Both the position numbers and the translations under genes were made by a program. The notes under the pieces are model-generated. The model did no database searches. It was given only the letters and a program-made list of their open reading frames with translations, and was not told where the DNA came from. From the NCBI GenBank assembly GCA_963735445.1, contig CAVTLC010000054.1, positions 56,538 to 120,537 of the forward strand: a stretch of 64,000 bases of DNA, in the 5' to 3' direction. Shown here in pieces: positions 1 to 8,853 of the stretch (its first letter is position 1; every line of letters begins with the position of its first letter). The DNA is from AP-15 sp963735445 (GTDB lineage: Bacteria > Pseudomonadota > Alphaproteobacteria > ATCC43930 > CGMCC-115725).

Positions 1-49
1 AGTTTGGCTAATATGGCCATAATAGCCAGGACGCCGAGGAGGAATGCTG

Positions 50-316
50 GTGCAGGTCAATGTTCTGGAAGCAAAGAATCGGCTGTCGCAATTGATCAGG
101 GCGGCGCAGGCGGGAGAAGACGTCGTCATCGCCAATCGCGGCGCGGCGGTCGCACGGCTCGTGCCGGTTCGACCGAAAGAAACGGCGGTGTTTAACGCCG
201 GTACTGCCGAAGCGATTCTGGGCTGGTTGAAGTCCCATCCGCTGGCGGCGTATGCGCGACGCTCCGCTGAAGAAATCGATGCTGCGATCGAGCAAGAGCG
301 GCATTCATGGGACTGA
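50..316 (+). CDS. Phd/YefM-type antitoxin of a type II toxin-antitoxin pair
   Basis: Short antitoxin that would bind and neutralise the PIN-domain toxin encoded next and repress the shared promoter. The N-terminal half reads MQVNVLEAKNRLSQLI, a typical Phd/YefM DNA-binding dimerisation segment, followed by the usual VVIANRG and PVR strand. The acidic C-terminus is the probable toxin-binding tail. I prefer the GTG at 50 because an AGGAGG at 37-42 sits 7 bases before it; the ATG at 44 has only one base of spacing and would add two residues. The end overlaps the toxin start by 10 bases, the coupling expected of such modules. Confidence 0.85.
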   Translation: MQVNVLEAKNRLSQLIRAAQAGEDVVIANRGAAVARLVPVRPKETAVFNAGTAEAILGWLKSHPLAAYARRSAEEIDAAIEQERHSWD

Positions 317-702
317 TCTACTTTGATGCGTGTCTCCTAATATACCTCGTCGAAGGCCATACCCGCTGGGGCGAACCGCTCGAACGAGCGATGACAGCAG
401 CGGTCGCACCCGATTTTGCGATTTCGTCATTGGTGAAACTCGAATGTCTGGTTGCGCCAATCAAGCGCGGCGACCCAGTTCTGGAGCGCGCATACTCCGG
501 GTTATTCGACCAATTTACGTCGCTGGCCATGCCAGAGCCGGTGTATCTGCAAGCCGCTCAACTGCGCGCACGGTTCGGGATCAGAACACCGGATGCGCTG
601 CACCTGGCGTGTGCGCAATATCATAGCTGCGAAGCGCTGTGGACCAACGACGACCGGCTGACGCAAGCCTCACACGGCCTCGCACTCAACATCCTACGAT
701 AG
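307..702 (+). CDS. vapC: VapC-like PIN-domain ribonuclease toxin
   Basis: Predicted RNA-cleaving toxin, 131 residues, a normal VapC length. The metal-binding acidic residues of the PIN fold are visible: Asp in YFDACLLIYL near residue 7, Glu in LVKLECL near 46, Asp in RTPDALHLA near 98 and Asp in WTNDD near 117. It follows the Phd-type antitoxin with a 10-base overlap, so the two are almost certainly one operon. Pairing of a Phd/YefM-type antitoxin with a PIN toxin is a known mix-and-match arrangement. Target RNA cannot be inferred. Confidence 0.88.
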   Translation: MGLIYFDACLLIYLVEGHTRWGEPLERAMTAAVAPDFAISSLVKLECLVAPIKRGDPVLERAYSGLFDQFTSLAMPEPVYLQAAQLRARFGIRTPDALHLACAQYHSCEALWTNDDRLTQASHGLALNILR

Positions 703-908
703 CTCGATCAGTGGTTCGGTTCGGTGACGGCTCCGATGCCGGAGATGGCGGCTACGATCTATGGTTTGGAACTGGGATCGAGATTGTCGGCTGCGCGACC
801 CCGCCGTCCCTGCCGATAATCGGGCACGCTTGCGCCGTTTGCTTTGCTTGCGTCTGCTCGGCCAGGGCCCGATAGTCCCGCCGCAAACGCGGGCGAATGG
901 AGAAACCA

Positions 909-1913
909 ATGCAGATCCGCGACGGCTTTGTCGCCACCGTCGGTAACACGCCGCTGATCAAATTGCGGCGGGCCTCGGAGGAAACCGGCTGCACGATCCT
1001 CGGCAAGGCTGAATTCTTGAACCCCGGCGGGTCGGTCAAGGATCGCGCGGCACTCTACATCATCAAGGATGCCGAGGAGCGCGGCTTACTGCGGCCGGGC
1101 GGGGTGATCGTCGAGGGCACCGCCGGCAACACCGGTATCGGCTTGGCGCTGGTCGGGAACGCCCGCGGCTACCGCACCGTCATTGTCATGCCCGAGACGC
1201 AGAGCCAGGAAAAGAAGGACATGCTGCGGCTGTGCGGCGCCGATCTACGGCTCGTACCCGCCGCTCCCTATACCAACCCAAACAACTACGTGCGCTATTC
1301 CGAGCGGCTCGCCGCCGAGATCGCGGCGCAGGAACCCAACGGGGCGATTTGGGCCAACCAATTCGATAATCTCGCCAACCGGCGCGGTCACTATGAAACG
1401 ACTGGTGCGGAAATTTGGGAGCAGACCGACGGCAAGGTCGATGGCTTTACCTGCTCGGTCGGAACCGGCGGAACCCTGTCGGGGGTCGGCATCGCACTGC
1501 GCGAGCGCAACCCGGATGTGAAAACTTATCTCGCCGACTGCATGGGGTCGGGAATTTACAGCTGGTATGCGCGGCGCGAGTTCAAACCCGAAGGCAATTC
1601 GATCACCGAGGGCATCGGCAACAATCGCGAGACCAAAAACCTCGAAGGCTTTGCGCCCGACGGCCAGTTCCAGATCACCGATGAGGAGATGCTGCCCGTG
1701 CTGTTCAGCCTGGTCGAGGATGAGGGACTGGTGCTCGGCGGCTCAACCGGCATCAATGTGTGCGGCGCGATCAGGCTCGCGAGAGTCCTCGGGCCCGGCC
1801 ACACGATCGTGACGATACTCTGTGATTCCGGTACCCGCTATTTATCGAAGCTGTTCAACCCGGCTTTTTTGCGCGAGAAAAACTTACCTACCCCGGCATG
1901 GCTCGAAGGGTGA
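909..1913 (+). CDS. cysK: cysteine synthase A-like PLP enzyme
   Basis: Pyridoxal-phosphate enzyme that would combine O-acetylserine with sulfide to give cysteine (fold type II, beta family). The PLP lysine lies in NPGGSVKDRAA, the phosphate loop is GTAGNTGIG, and the second glycine loop is SVGTGGTLSG. Length 334 residues is at the long end of the family, as in many alphaproteobacterial homologues. I place the start at ATG 909 because GGAG lies 6 bases upstream; an ATG at 897 would add four residues. A sulfurtransferase gene (sseA) lies 0.8 kb downstream, consistent with a sulfur-amino-acid neighbourhood. A cystathionine beta-synthase-like specificity cannot be excluded. Confidence 0.9.
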   Translation: MQIRDGFVATVGNTPLIKLRRASEETGCTILGKAEFLNPGGSVKDRAALYIIKDAEERGLLRPGGVIVEGTAGNTGIGLALVGNARGYRTVIVMPETQSQEKKDMLRLCGADLRLVPAAPYTNPNNYVRYSERLAAEIAAQEPNGAIWANQFDNLANRRGHYETTGAEIWEQTDGKVDGFTCSVGTGGTLSGVGIALRERNPDVKTYLADCMGSGIYSWYARREFKPEGNSITEGIGNNRETKNLEGFAPDGQFQITDEEMLPVLFSLVEDEGLVLGGSTGINVCGAIRLARVLGPGHTIVTILCDSGTRYLSKLFNPAFLREKNLPTPAWLEG

Positions 1914-1948
1914 CAAGCGGATTATGCACATTTACCCGCATATCCGCT

Positions 1949-1992
1949 GTCCCGGCGAAAGCCCGGATCCACCGCTGAGAGCAGGCCGGGAC
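1949..1992. repeat. short intergenic palindromic repeat (REP-like)
   Basis: Inverted arms GTCCCGGC (1949-1956) and GCCGGGAC (1985-1992) enclose a CGAAAGCCCGGATCC core. This resembles the mosaic palindromic repeats common in alphaproteobacterial intergenic DNA, and a related copy lies at 34117-34168. It sits between cysK and alaX and could fold at the mRNA level. Confidence 0.6.
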
Positions 1993-2009
1993 GACAACAA
2001 GAGGGGCGG

Positions 2010-2717
2010 ATGACGGAGCTTTTATTTCGCGACGATAGCTATCTGCGCAGTTGCACGGCGCGGGTTATTGGCGTTGACGGGCGCGGCATCCTCCTCGACC
2101 GCACCGTCTTTTATCCGATGGGCGGTGGGCAGCCGGGCGACGCCGGTCAATTGCGCCTTTCCTCGGGCGAGACGATCGCGATCGTTGACAGCGTGAAAGG
2201 GGATGGCTCCGACGACGTAATCCATGTTCCTGCTCCCGGCGCCACATTGCCTTTACCCGGAGCCGAATTGACCGCCGAGATCGACTGGGAGCGCCGCCAC
2301 CGACTAATGCGCATGCACACCTGCCTGCATCTATTATGTGCGGTGGTGCCGGGGGCGGTGACGGGCGGGCAAGTTGCGGACAGCCGCGGCCGGCTCGATT
2401 TCGACGTGCCGGGATCGAGCCTCGACAAGGACGCGATAACCGCGCGGCTCAATGACTTAATCGCCGCCGGTTATCCGGTCGCGCCACGGTGGATCAGCGA
2501 CGACGAACTCGCAGCCCAGCCCGATCTTGTGCGCACGATGTCGGTCAAGCCGCCGACCGGCAGCGGCCGCGTGCGGCTGATGGAGATCGCCGGGATCGAT
2601 CTGCAGCCTTGCGGCGGGACCCATGTCGCAAACGTTGCCGAGATCGGCCGGGTTGCGGTCACCAAGATCGAGAACAAGGGCCGCCAGAACCGCCGTATCA
2701 ACGTCGCTTTCGCGTGA
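2010..2717 (+). CDS. alaX: AlaX-type alanyl-tRNA editing protein
   Basis: Stand-alone editing domain that removes serine or glycine mischarged on tRNA-Ala. It shows the AlaRS editing zinc motifs: HTCLHLL near residue 105 (first pair of ligands, with H-x3-H spacing) and CGGTHVAN near 205 (Cys and His of the second pair). The N-terminus (YLRSCTARVIGVDG, then YPMGGGQPGD) is the beta-barrel segment of class II AlaX. Length 235 residues is typical. An upstream GAGGGG at 2001-2006 supports the ATG at 2010. The next gene, sseA, begins 18 bases downstream, so co-transcription is likely. Confidence 0.92.
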   Translation: MTELLFRDDSYLRSCTARVIGVDGRGILLDRTVFYPMGGGQPGDAGQLRLSSGETIAIVDSVKGDGSDDVIHVPAPGATLPLPGAELTAEIDWERRHRLMRMHTCLHLLCAVVPGAVTGGQVADSRGRLDFDVPGSSLDKDAITARLNDLIAAGYPVAPRWISDDELAAQPDLVRTMSVKPPTGSGRVRLMEIAGIDLQPCGGTHVANVAEIGRVAVTKIENKGRQNRRINVAFA

Positions 2718-2735
2718 TAACCGGAGGACGGACCG

Positions 2736-3605
2736 ATGCCCTATGCCCATCCTGAGGCGCTGGTCGACGCCGATTGGCTCGCGGCCCATCTCGGCGATCC
2801 GCGGGTCCGCATCATCGACGCGTCGTTCACACTGCCCGGCATCACGCCCACCGCGCGCGAAAATTATGACCGCGAGCATATTCCCGGCGCGGTTTTCTTC
2901 GACATCGACGACATCGCCGAGCCCGGCAACAGCCTGCCGCATATGATCCCCTCGCCCGATCTGTTCGCGCAAAAAATCGGCGCGCTCGGCATCGGGGACG
3001 ACGACAAAGTCATTGTCTACGACATGAACGGATTGTCTTCGGCCGGGCGCGCGTGGTGGATGCTGCGCATGTTTGGGCACCAAGATGTGGCGTTACTCAA
3101 TGGCGGGCTGCCGCAATGGAAGTCTGAGGGCCGCCCGTTGACCGCGAGCATTCCGAACCCGGCCCCTCGCCGGTTCACAGCGCGCTTCGATCGGTCGCTG
3201 GTGCGTGACAAAGCCGCCATCATTGCCAATCTGTCGAGCCGGCAGGAGCAGGTGGTCGACGCGCGCGCTGCCGGCCGCTTTGACGGTTCGACGCCGGAAG
3301 TCCGCCCGGGGTTGCGCAGCGGCCATATCCCTGGCAGCCGCAACCTGCCGTACGACCGGGTGACCGACCCTCAGACAAAGCAGATCAAAAGCGCCGAGGC
3401 GCTGAGATCATTGTTTGAAGAGGCCGGGGTGGCTCTCGACCGTCCGATCGTTACGAGCTGCGGGTCGGGGGTCACCGCCTGCGCACTGGCGTTTGCGCTG
3501 CATTTGATAGGCCATCCCGGAGCGGCGGTGTATGACGGCAGCTGGTCGGAATGGGGTCTGCCCGGCGACACGCCGGTTGAGACCGGACCCGCAGCGCGGA
3601 CCTGA
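2736..3605 (+). CDS. sseA: 3-mercaptopyruvate sulfurtransferase
   Basis: Two-rhodanese-domain enzyme transferring sulfur from 3-mercaptopyruvate (or thiosulfate) to a thiol acceptor. The N-terminal inactive rhodanese carries DREHIPGAVFFDID. The C-terminal domain carries RSGHIPGSRNLPY and the active-site loop CGSGVTA; CGSGVTA, rather than a CRKGVT-type loop, is the mercaptopyruvate sulfurtransferase signature. Length 289 residues fits the family. A GGAGGA lies just before ATG 2736. It probably shares a transcript with alaX and the following acetyltransferase, whose start is 4 bases after the stop. Confidence 0.92.
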   Translation: MPYAHPEALVDADWLAAHLGDPRVRIIDASFTLPGITPTARENYDREHIPGAVFFDIDDIAEPGNSLPHMIPSPDLFAQKIGALGIGDDDKVIVYDMNGLSSAGRAWWMLRMFGHQDVALLNGGLPQWKSEGRPLTASIPNPAPRRFTARFDRSLVRDKAAIIANLSSRQEQVVDARAAGRFDGSTPEVRPGLRSGHIPGSRNLPYDRVTDPQTKQIKSAEALRSLFEEAGVALDRPIVTSCGSGVTACALAFALHLIGHPGAAVYDGSWSEWGLPGDTPVETGPAART

Positions 3606-3609
3606 TCTT

Positions 3610-4179
3610 ATGTTGCTGCAGGACACCATCACCTACCTTGAAATGCTGGCGCGCCCGCCGACTGGGCGGGTGCCGTTGCCAGCCGGCAAGCTTGCCCTGA
3701 TGCGTGCCGAGAGCTGCACGGTATCGTTCTACCGCTACATCTATGACACGGTCGGCGAGCCGTGGCTGTGGTTCGAGCGGCGGCTATTCGGCGACGCAGC
3801 GCTGGCTCAGCTGATCACCAAGCCGACGATTGAGATCTTTGTGCTTTATGTCGGGGGTGTGCCGGCCGGGTTTTTTGAGCTCGACACCGTCGAGCTGCGC
3901 GAAACCAAGCTGTGTTATTTCGGGCTCGTTCCCGATTTCATCGGCCGCGGCTACGGCCCCTATATGCTGCAGGCGGCAATCGACCGCGCCTGGACCGCCC
4001 GGCCGATCGACCGGTTTTGGCTACACACCTCGACCTACGATCATCCAAAGGCGCTCGCGACCTATCAGCGCGCCGGTTTTGTGGTTTACGCTCGGCGGCC
4101 GACCTCGTTTGAGGACCCGCGCCGCATCGGCATCCTGCCGCGCGCGCTGACCCATCGCCTGCTGCCGCCGCTTGATTAA
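3610..4179 (+). CDS. GNAT family N-acetyltransferase
   Basis: Acetyl-CoA-dependent acetyltransferase of unknown substrate, 189 residues. The core motif A reads LVPDFIGRGYGPYML, with IGRGYG matching the pyrophosphate-binding R/Q-x-x-G-x-G/A loop. The following HTSTYDHPKALATYQRAGF is the typical motif B region with the alpha-4 asparagine replaced. I use the ATG at 3610, 4 bases after the sseA stop, rather than an in-frame upstream start inside sseA. Position suggests a three-gene unit with alaX and sseA, but no functional link is evident. Confidence 0.85.
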   Translation: MLLQDTITYLEMLARPPTGRVPLPAGKLALMRAESCTVSFYRYIYDTVGEPWLWFERRLFGDAALAQLITKPTIEIFVLYVGGVPAGFFELDTVELRETKLCYFGLVPDFIGRGYGPYMLQAAIDRAWTARPIDRFWLHTSTYDHPKALATYQRAGFVVYARRPTSFEDPRRIGILPRALTHRLLPPLD

Positions 4180-4519
4180 ACCGCGCCCGGGCTTCGGGGG
4201 CCTCGAACCGTTTGGAACAGCGACTCGCCAAGAAGCGATTTGTAGCGGACCACGAATTGCCCGAGTCGAGAATCGGCTCTTAAAGATATGCAACTCGAGG
4301 CGCCCGGATCCCAAGGCTGTCTACATGACCCCTTTGGTATTAGCTCGATTGCCTGTACGCTCCGAGCGGGAAATCTCCCTATTGATTTTTGCCAATTCTG
4401 CATAGGCAACGACGCTCCGGTCGGAGAATTGCTAGCCGTAGAATTTGCTGCTCAGTTTCTGTCGGTATGATCCCGGCAGTTAACGCCGATCCATCTCTGA
4501 ACCCGACGGAGGCACAGTC
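4180..4519. other. 340-base non-coding stretch before mscS
   Basis: No convincing gene on either strand and no tRNA fold recognised. A GC-rich stem around 4184-4201 just after the GNAT stop lacks a T tract, so I do not call it a terminator. The second half (about 4380-4480) is richer in A and T than the flanks and probably carries the mscS promoter. GGAGGC at 4508-4513 is the mscS ribosome-binding site. Confidence 0.5.
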
Positions 4520-6341
4520 ATGAAGCAGGTTGCCGCGATTGCTCTCGGGAGCGCGCTGGCGGCCGCCCTGCTGCTGCTGGCTTTTGATTTGCCAAGTGCA
4601 GCGAACCCGACCGACGTTAACCCGCTGCGTCCGGTCGACACTTCGAGCCCGCGCGCGACATTGCAAGGTTTCGTCACGGCCCTGGACGACGCCTATCGCA
4701 GCATGCAGGCAGTCTTGCAAGAATACGGTGCGTCGGGCCGACTTTATCTGTCTCCTGACGAGCGGCAGAAGCAGATTGCGGTGCTGCAATCCGACGCGGT
4801 GAAGGCGATCAAGGCATTAGATCTATCGGGCATTCCTCCAATACTGCGGGATGCGGTCGCCCCCGAGCGCGCATTGCAATTGAAGGAAATACTCGATCGC
4901 ATCGAGGTGCCGGCAGCCGACGCTATACCCGATGCCGACGCGATGGCACGGAGCTCGGCAAAGCGATGGCGACTGCCCGGAACCGAGATCGACATCGCGC
5001 TTGTCGAAACCGGGCCGCGCGCCGGCGAATATCTCGTAACTGCGGCGACCGTCGATCACCTTCCCGAATTTTACGACCGGGTAAAGAAGCTGCCCTACAA
5101 GCCCGGCCCGGCGGCCGAACTCAGCAAAACCTACCGCGCCCTCAGCGGAGGAGATACGGCCACTATCTACGAAGGCTATTCGAATTCGCCGATCGGATTG
5201 GAGAGCATCGTCCCGACCCGGTGGATGCTGCAACTTCCCGCCTGGGCCAAGGCGGAGATCGATGGCATCGCTGTCTGGCAATGGCTCGGTTTTGTAGTCG
5301 GGCTGGCCATCTGCGCGGGAGTGATCTATGCCGCAAACCGGCTGGGCCGTCGTCAAGCCTTGCCTGGAGGACGAGGAGACCGGCCCCGGTTGGCGCGCCA
5401 TTTTGACTCCGTTGGCGATCATCCTGGTAACGGCCGTCCCAGTCCCGCTCCTGTGTGCGATCCTCCGGATCAGCGGCACACCGCTGGTGATTACCACGTT
5501 CATTCAAACCGGCGCGCTTTTCCTCGCGGCCGCGTGGCTCTCGGTCATCGCTGCCGGCATCCTCGCCGAGTGGATCGTCCAATCCGAACATCTGCGGCGC
5601 CGCAGCCTCGATAGTCAGCTGATCCGGCTCGGCATGCGTTTTGCCGGTATCGCGATCGCGATCGTTTTGCTCATCCAAGGGGCTTACGAACTCGGCTTTC
5701 CCGCCTATTCGGTCCTCGCCGGGCTGGGTGTCGGCGGCCTGGCAGTGGCATTGGCGGCGCGTGACAGTCTCGCAAACCTGCTCGGCTCGATGTTGATCAT
5801 GATCGAAAAGCCGTTTCGGGTCGGTCATCTGGTGACGGTCAGCGGGACCCAGGGCACGGTCGAGGATGTCGGGTTCCGCAGCACCCGAATCCGCACGGCG
5901 GATAATTCGCTGGTTTCGATCCCTAATAACAACGTCGTCAACGCCACCGTCGAAAACCTCAGCCTGCGCGCGATGCGCCGCCAGCGGCTGTTGATTCAGG
6001 TGACCTACAGTACCTCTCGCGAAAAGCTCGAGCTGTTGGCTGAGCGCATCAAGCAGGCGATCACCGAACACCCGCTCACAAACAAGACCAACCTGCATGT
6101 GCGCTTTAATGATTTTGGTGAAAGCAGTCTCAACATTTTGGTGATCTTTTTTATCGAAGTCGCCGATTACGCGGGCGAGCTGGCAGCACGGGAGGAGATC
6201 CTGTTGCAGATTATGGATCTTGCGGAAGAACTGGGTATCGACTTCGCGTTCCCGACCCGGACCCTGATGATCGAAACCCCGGCGGAACGACAGGCAGATT
6301 TATTCCGCCATCCTGTCGAAGCTTTTGCTACCAGCAGATAA
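4520..6341 (+). CDS. MscS-family mechanosensitive channel, split by a +1 frame change
   Basis: Small-conductance mechanosensitive channel with an extended N-terminus: a signal-like segment (first ~25 residues), about 230 periplasmic residues, then several membrane helices. The MscS core is clear, with pore helix GLGVGGLAVALAARDSLANL, the beta domain EKPFRVGHLVTVSGTQGTV and SIPNNNVVNATVEN. The frame that starts at 4520 is good until AANRLGRRQA (about 5359). The channel then continues in the next frame as LEDEETGPGWRAILTP. Removing one T at 5360-5361 (GCC-TTGCCTGG) restores a single protein of about 606 residues. Either the gene is broken, decoded by +1 shifting, or the sequence carries an extra base. 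Confidence 0.8.
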
Positions 6342-6526
6342 TCGATGTGTAGACAGGTTCGTTTAAGATCGAGTGTAAGTGTTCACATTGTGCCAAAAGT
6401 GCATAGTCCCGGGCGGGTGAGACGGGTCTAGTCTTCGTCACGATTGACCGAGCCGCCTCGGAGCGGGAAACTGCAAATCCCGGATCACAGCGGCACCGGA
6501 ACCGCGCCGGGCCAGGGGAGACACAA

Positions 6527-8224
6527 ATGACCAATCTTTCCGACCCGCCGGTTCTGGCGCGGGCGGCGGCGCGGCGTACGCGGCGGATATCGGTGATCTG
6601 GGTGATCCCGCTGGTGGCGTTAGCGATCGGCGCCTGGCTCGCCTGGGATACGCTGTCCAAGGAAGGACCAACCATCACTGTCACGTTCAACAGCGGCGAA
6701 GGTCTGCAGGCCGGCCAGTCGCAACTCAAATACAAGGACATCGTCTTCGGTACGGTCAAGAGCCTCGAACTGGCGCCCGACCACAGTCATGTTATCGTGA
6801 CGCTTGCAACGACCCATCAGGCCGAGCCGCTGCTGACCGACAAGACGGTGTTTTGGGTGGTCAAGCCGCGACTATTCGCGGGCAATATCTCCGGTCTCGA
6901 GACCCTGTTGTCAGGCAGCTACATCGGTATGATGCCCGGCGCCGAGGGGGGAAAGTCGCAACACGCATTTAAAGGGGTCGAGGACCCGCCGATCCTTACC
7001 GAGCACATTGCGGGCCATGCGTTTTTGCTGAAGGCCAAGCGGCTAGGTTCGATCCAGCTCGGTTCGCCGATTTTCTTCCGCGATCAGAACGTCGGCGAAG
7101 TACTTGGCTGGGACATCGCCGATATGGCGGAATATGTGACGATCCACGCCTTTGTCCGCGCTCCCTATGACGGTTACGTCAATGACGAAACCCGGTTCTG
7201 GAACGCCTCCGGGCTGTCGATCAAGCTCGCCGGTACCGGCCTTGAGATCCAGCTCGAATCGATCAAGGCGCTATTGCTTGGCGGCATCGCCTTTGAGACC
7301 CCGGATTTGCGGGGCAAGGTGCAGGTGGCGAGCGCCGATAACCATGTTTTCCCGCTGTTCGCCGACCGCGACACCGCGCAAGCGGCCTCCTACACGCGCA
7401 AGATCCAGGTGGTTTCTTATTTCCCGGGCTCGGTCAGCGGCCTTGGCCCGGGTTCGCCTGTGACGATGCACGGATTGACTGTCGGTCGCGTTCTCGATGT
7501 ACGGCTTGCCTTTGACAGGACTAAAGACGTCATCGTGGCACCGGTGCGCTACGAGATCGAGCCTGAACGGATCGTTGGCGTCGGGCAACGGGTGTTCAAG
7601 ACCGATGCCGAATCGGTTGCTGCGGTGCTAAAGGCGGGCCTGCGCGCGACCCTGCAGAGCACCAATTTGATCACCGGCCAGCAACAGGTGGCGCTCGATT
7701 TCTTGCGTGACGCATCGCCGGTCGAGGTTAAAGAGCAGGATGGCTATTTCGTATTGCCCTCGGCAGAGGGCGGCGGCTTTGCCGGACTGCAGTCCTCGGT
7801 CAACACTTTGCTGGACAAGGTCAACACGATCAACTTCGACCAGATCGGCAAGGATCTCCAAAATCTGCTGCAATCGACAAGCGCTTTGCTAAGCGGGCCG
7901 CAGATGCGCGAGACATTAAACAAGCTCGCAGCAACTTTGGCCTCTGCCGACACATTTACCCGAAACCTCAATGCTGGGACGGCTCCAGCCTTTAAGCAGT
8001 TGCCGGAAATGACCGGCCAATTGCAAAAGACGCTCAATAACACCAACAAGCTTTTGGTTTCGCTGGATGCAGGCTATGGCGACAACACCAAATTCAGCCG
8101 CGATCTCGACCGGCTCTTGGTGCAAACAAACGATGCCCTGAGTTCGCTACGGGCTCTTGCCGACCTGCTTTCGCGTCACCCCGAGGCGCTGATCAAGGGC
8201 CGTCCGGCGGGCGGGGTCGAATGA
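6527..8224 (+). CDS. pqiB: PqiB-like MCE-domain lipid transport protein
   Basis: Periplasmic multi-MCE protein, anchored by one N-terminal helix (residues ~24-44, ISVIWVIPLVALAIGAWLAW), thought to form a tube carrying lipids between inner and outer membranes. MCE domains begin near residue 48 (TITVTFNSGEGLQAGQSQLKY), 165 and 290 (PGSVSGLGPGSPVTMHG). The C-terminal ~150 residues are helical, as in PqiB. Length 565 fits. The stop overlaps the pqiC start by 4 bases (ATGA), and pqiA follows, giving the full pqi set in the order B-C-A. The region 6342-6526 before it is non-coding. Confidence 0.92.
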   Translation: MTNLSDPPVLARAAARRTRRISVIWVIPLVALAIGAWLAWDTLSKEGPTITVTFNSGEGLQAGQSQLKYKDIVFGTVKSLELAPDHSHVIVTLATTHQAEPLLTDKTVFWVVKPRLFAGNISGLETLLSGSYIGMMPGAEGGKSQHAFKGVEDPPILTEHIAGHAFLLKAKRLGSIQLGSPIFFRDQNVGEVLGWDIADMAEYVTIHAFVRAPYDGYVNDETRFWNASGLSIKLAGTGLEIQLESIKALLLGGIAFETPDLRGKVQVASADNHVFPLFADRDTAQAASYTRKIQVVSYFPGSVSGLGPGSPVTMHGLTVGRVLDVRLAFDRTKDVIVAPVRYEIEPERIVGVGQRVFKTDAESVAAVLKAGLRATLQSTNLITGQQQVALDFLRDASPVEVKEQDGYFVLPSAEGGGFAGLQSSVNTLLDKVNTINFDQIGKDLQNLLQSTSALLSGPQMRETLNKLAATLASADTFTRNLNAGTAPAFKQLPEMTGQLQKTLNNTNKLLVSLDAGYGDNTKFSRDLDRLLVQTNDALSSLRALADLLSRHPEALIKGRPAGGVE

Positions 8225-8829
8225 GCCACAGGTCGCCGCAGCGCCGGCCCGCGGCAGCAGCCCTCGCGCTGGCTGTAACGTTTGCCGCCGCACTTAACGC
8301 CTGCTCATCGCCCGATCCGGCGCTGTTTACGATCGCAACCGCATCGGGTTCCGTGCAGCCGCGCAGCCCGAGGGTCGTGCTGGTGCAGCAGATCTCGGTT
8401 GCGCATTTTCTCGAACGCTCGCAGATCGTGCGCTCGTCGGAGAACTACCGGCTCGACGTCAGGGCCAACGATTGGTGGGGTGAACCGCTGGCGCCGATGT
8501 TAAACCGGGTTTTGGTCGAGGAATTGGGTCAGCGCCTGCCGCAGAGCACGGTGATCGCCGACAATGGCGCGGTGACCGCCCGGCCCGATGCGACGGTGGA
8601 AATCAACATCCAGCGCCTCGACGAAGACGCCGCCGGTAACCTCGTGCTGCAGGCCCAAGCCGGCGTTCGAGCCACCGGTCAGAGCCAGCCGGTGCTGCGC
8701 AGCTTCCGCTTTACGGTGCCGCCCTCGACACCGGGCGTGCCGGGCGAGGTCGCGGCGATCAGCGTCGCTGTGGGCCGGCTCGCCGACGGCGTCGCCGCGA
8801 TGCTAGCCACGCTGCCGATCCGCGCGTGA
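8221..8829 (+). CDS. pqiC: PqiC-like ABC-type transport auxiliary lipoprotein
   Basis: Outer-membrane lipoprotein partner of PqiB (DUF330/ABC_trans_aux family), 202 residues. A signal peptide ends in a lipobox-like LNAC around residue 28, so the mature protein would be lipidated. The segment LVQQISVAHFLERSQIV and later VEINIQRLDEDAAGNLVL are typical of the family. It starts inside the pqiB stop (ATGA overlap), showing translational coupling. The pqiA start is 25 bases downstream. Confidence 0.9.
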   Translation: MSHRSPQRRPAAAALALAVTFAAALNACSSPDPALFTIATASGSVQPRSPRVVLVQQISVAHFLERSQIVRSSENYRLDVRANDWWGEPLAPMLNRVLVEELGQRLPQSTVIADNGAVTARPDATVEINIQRLDEDAAGNLVLQAQAGVRATGQSQPVLRSFRFTVPPSTPGVPGEVAAISVAVGRLADGVAAMLATLPIRA

Positions 8830-8853
8830 CCAAACTTTCTCCCGCGCCGCGCG

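Noticed and set aside
4180..4519. tRNA or small RNA gene in the gap before mscS
   Set aside because: No cloverleaf, no CCA-end or T-loop word, and no terminator hairpin with T tract.
5163..6098. Long antisense open frame opposite mscS
   Set aside because: Gln/Arg/Asp-rich composition typical of a high-GC shadow frame; the plus strand encodes clear MscS motifs.
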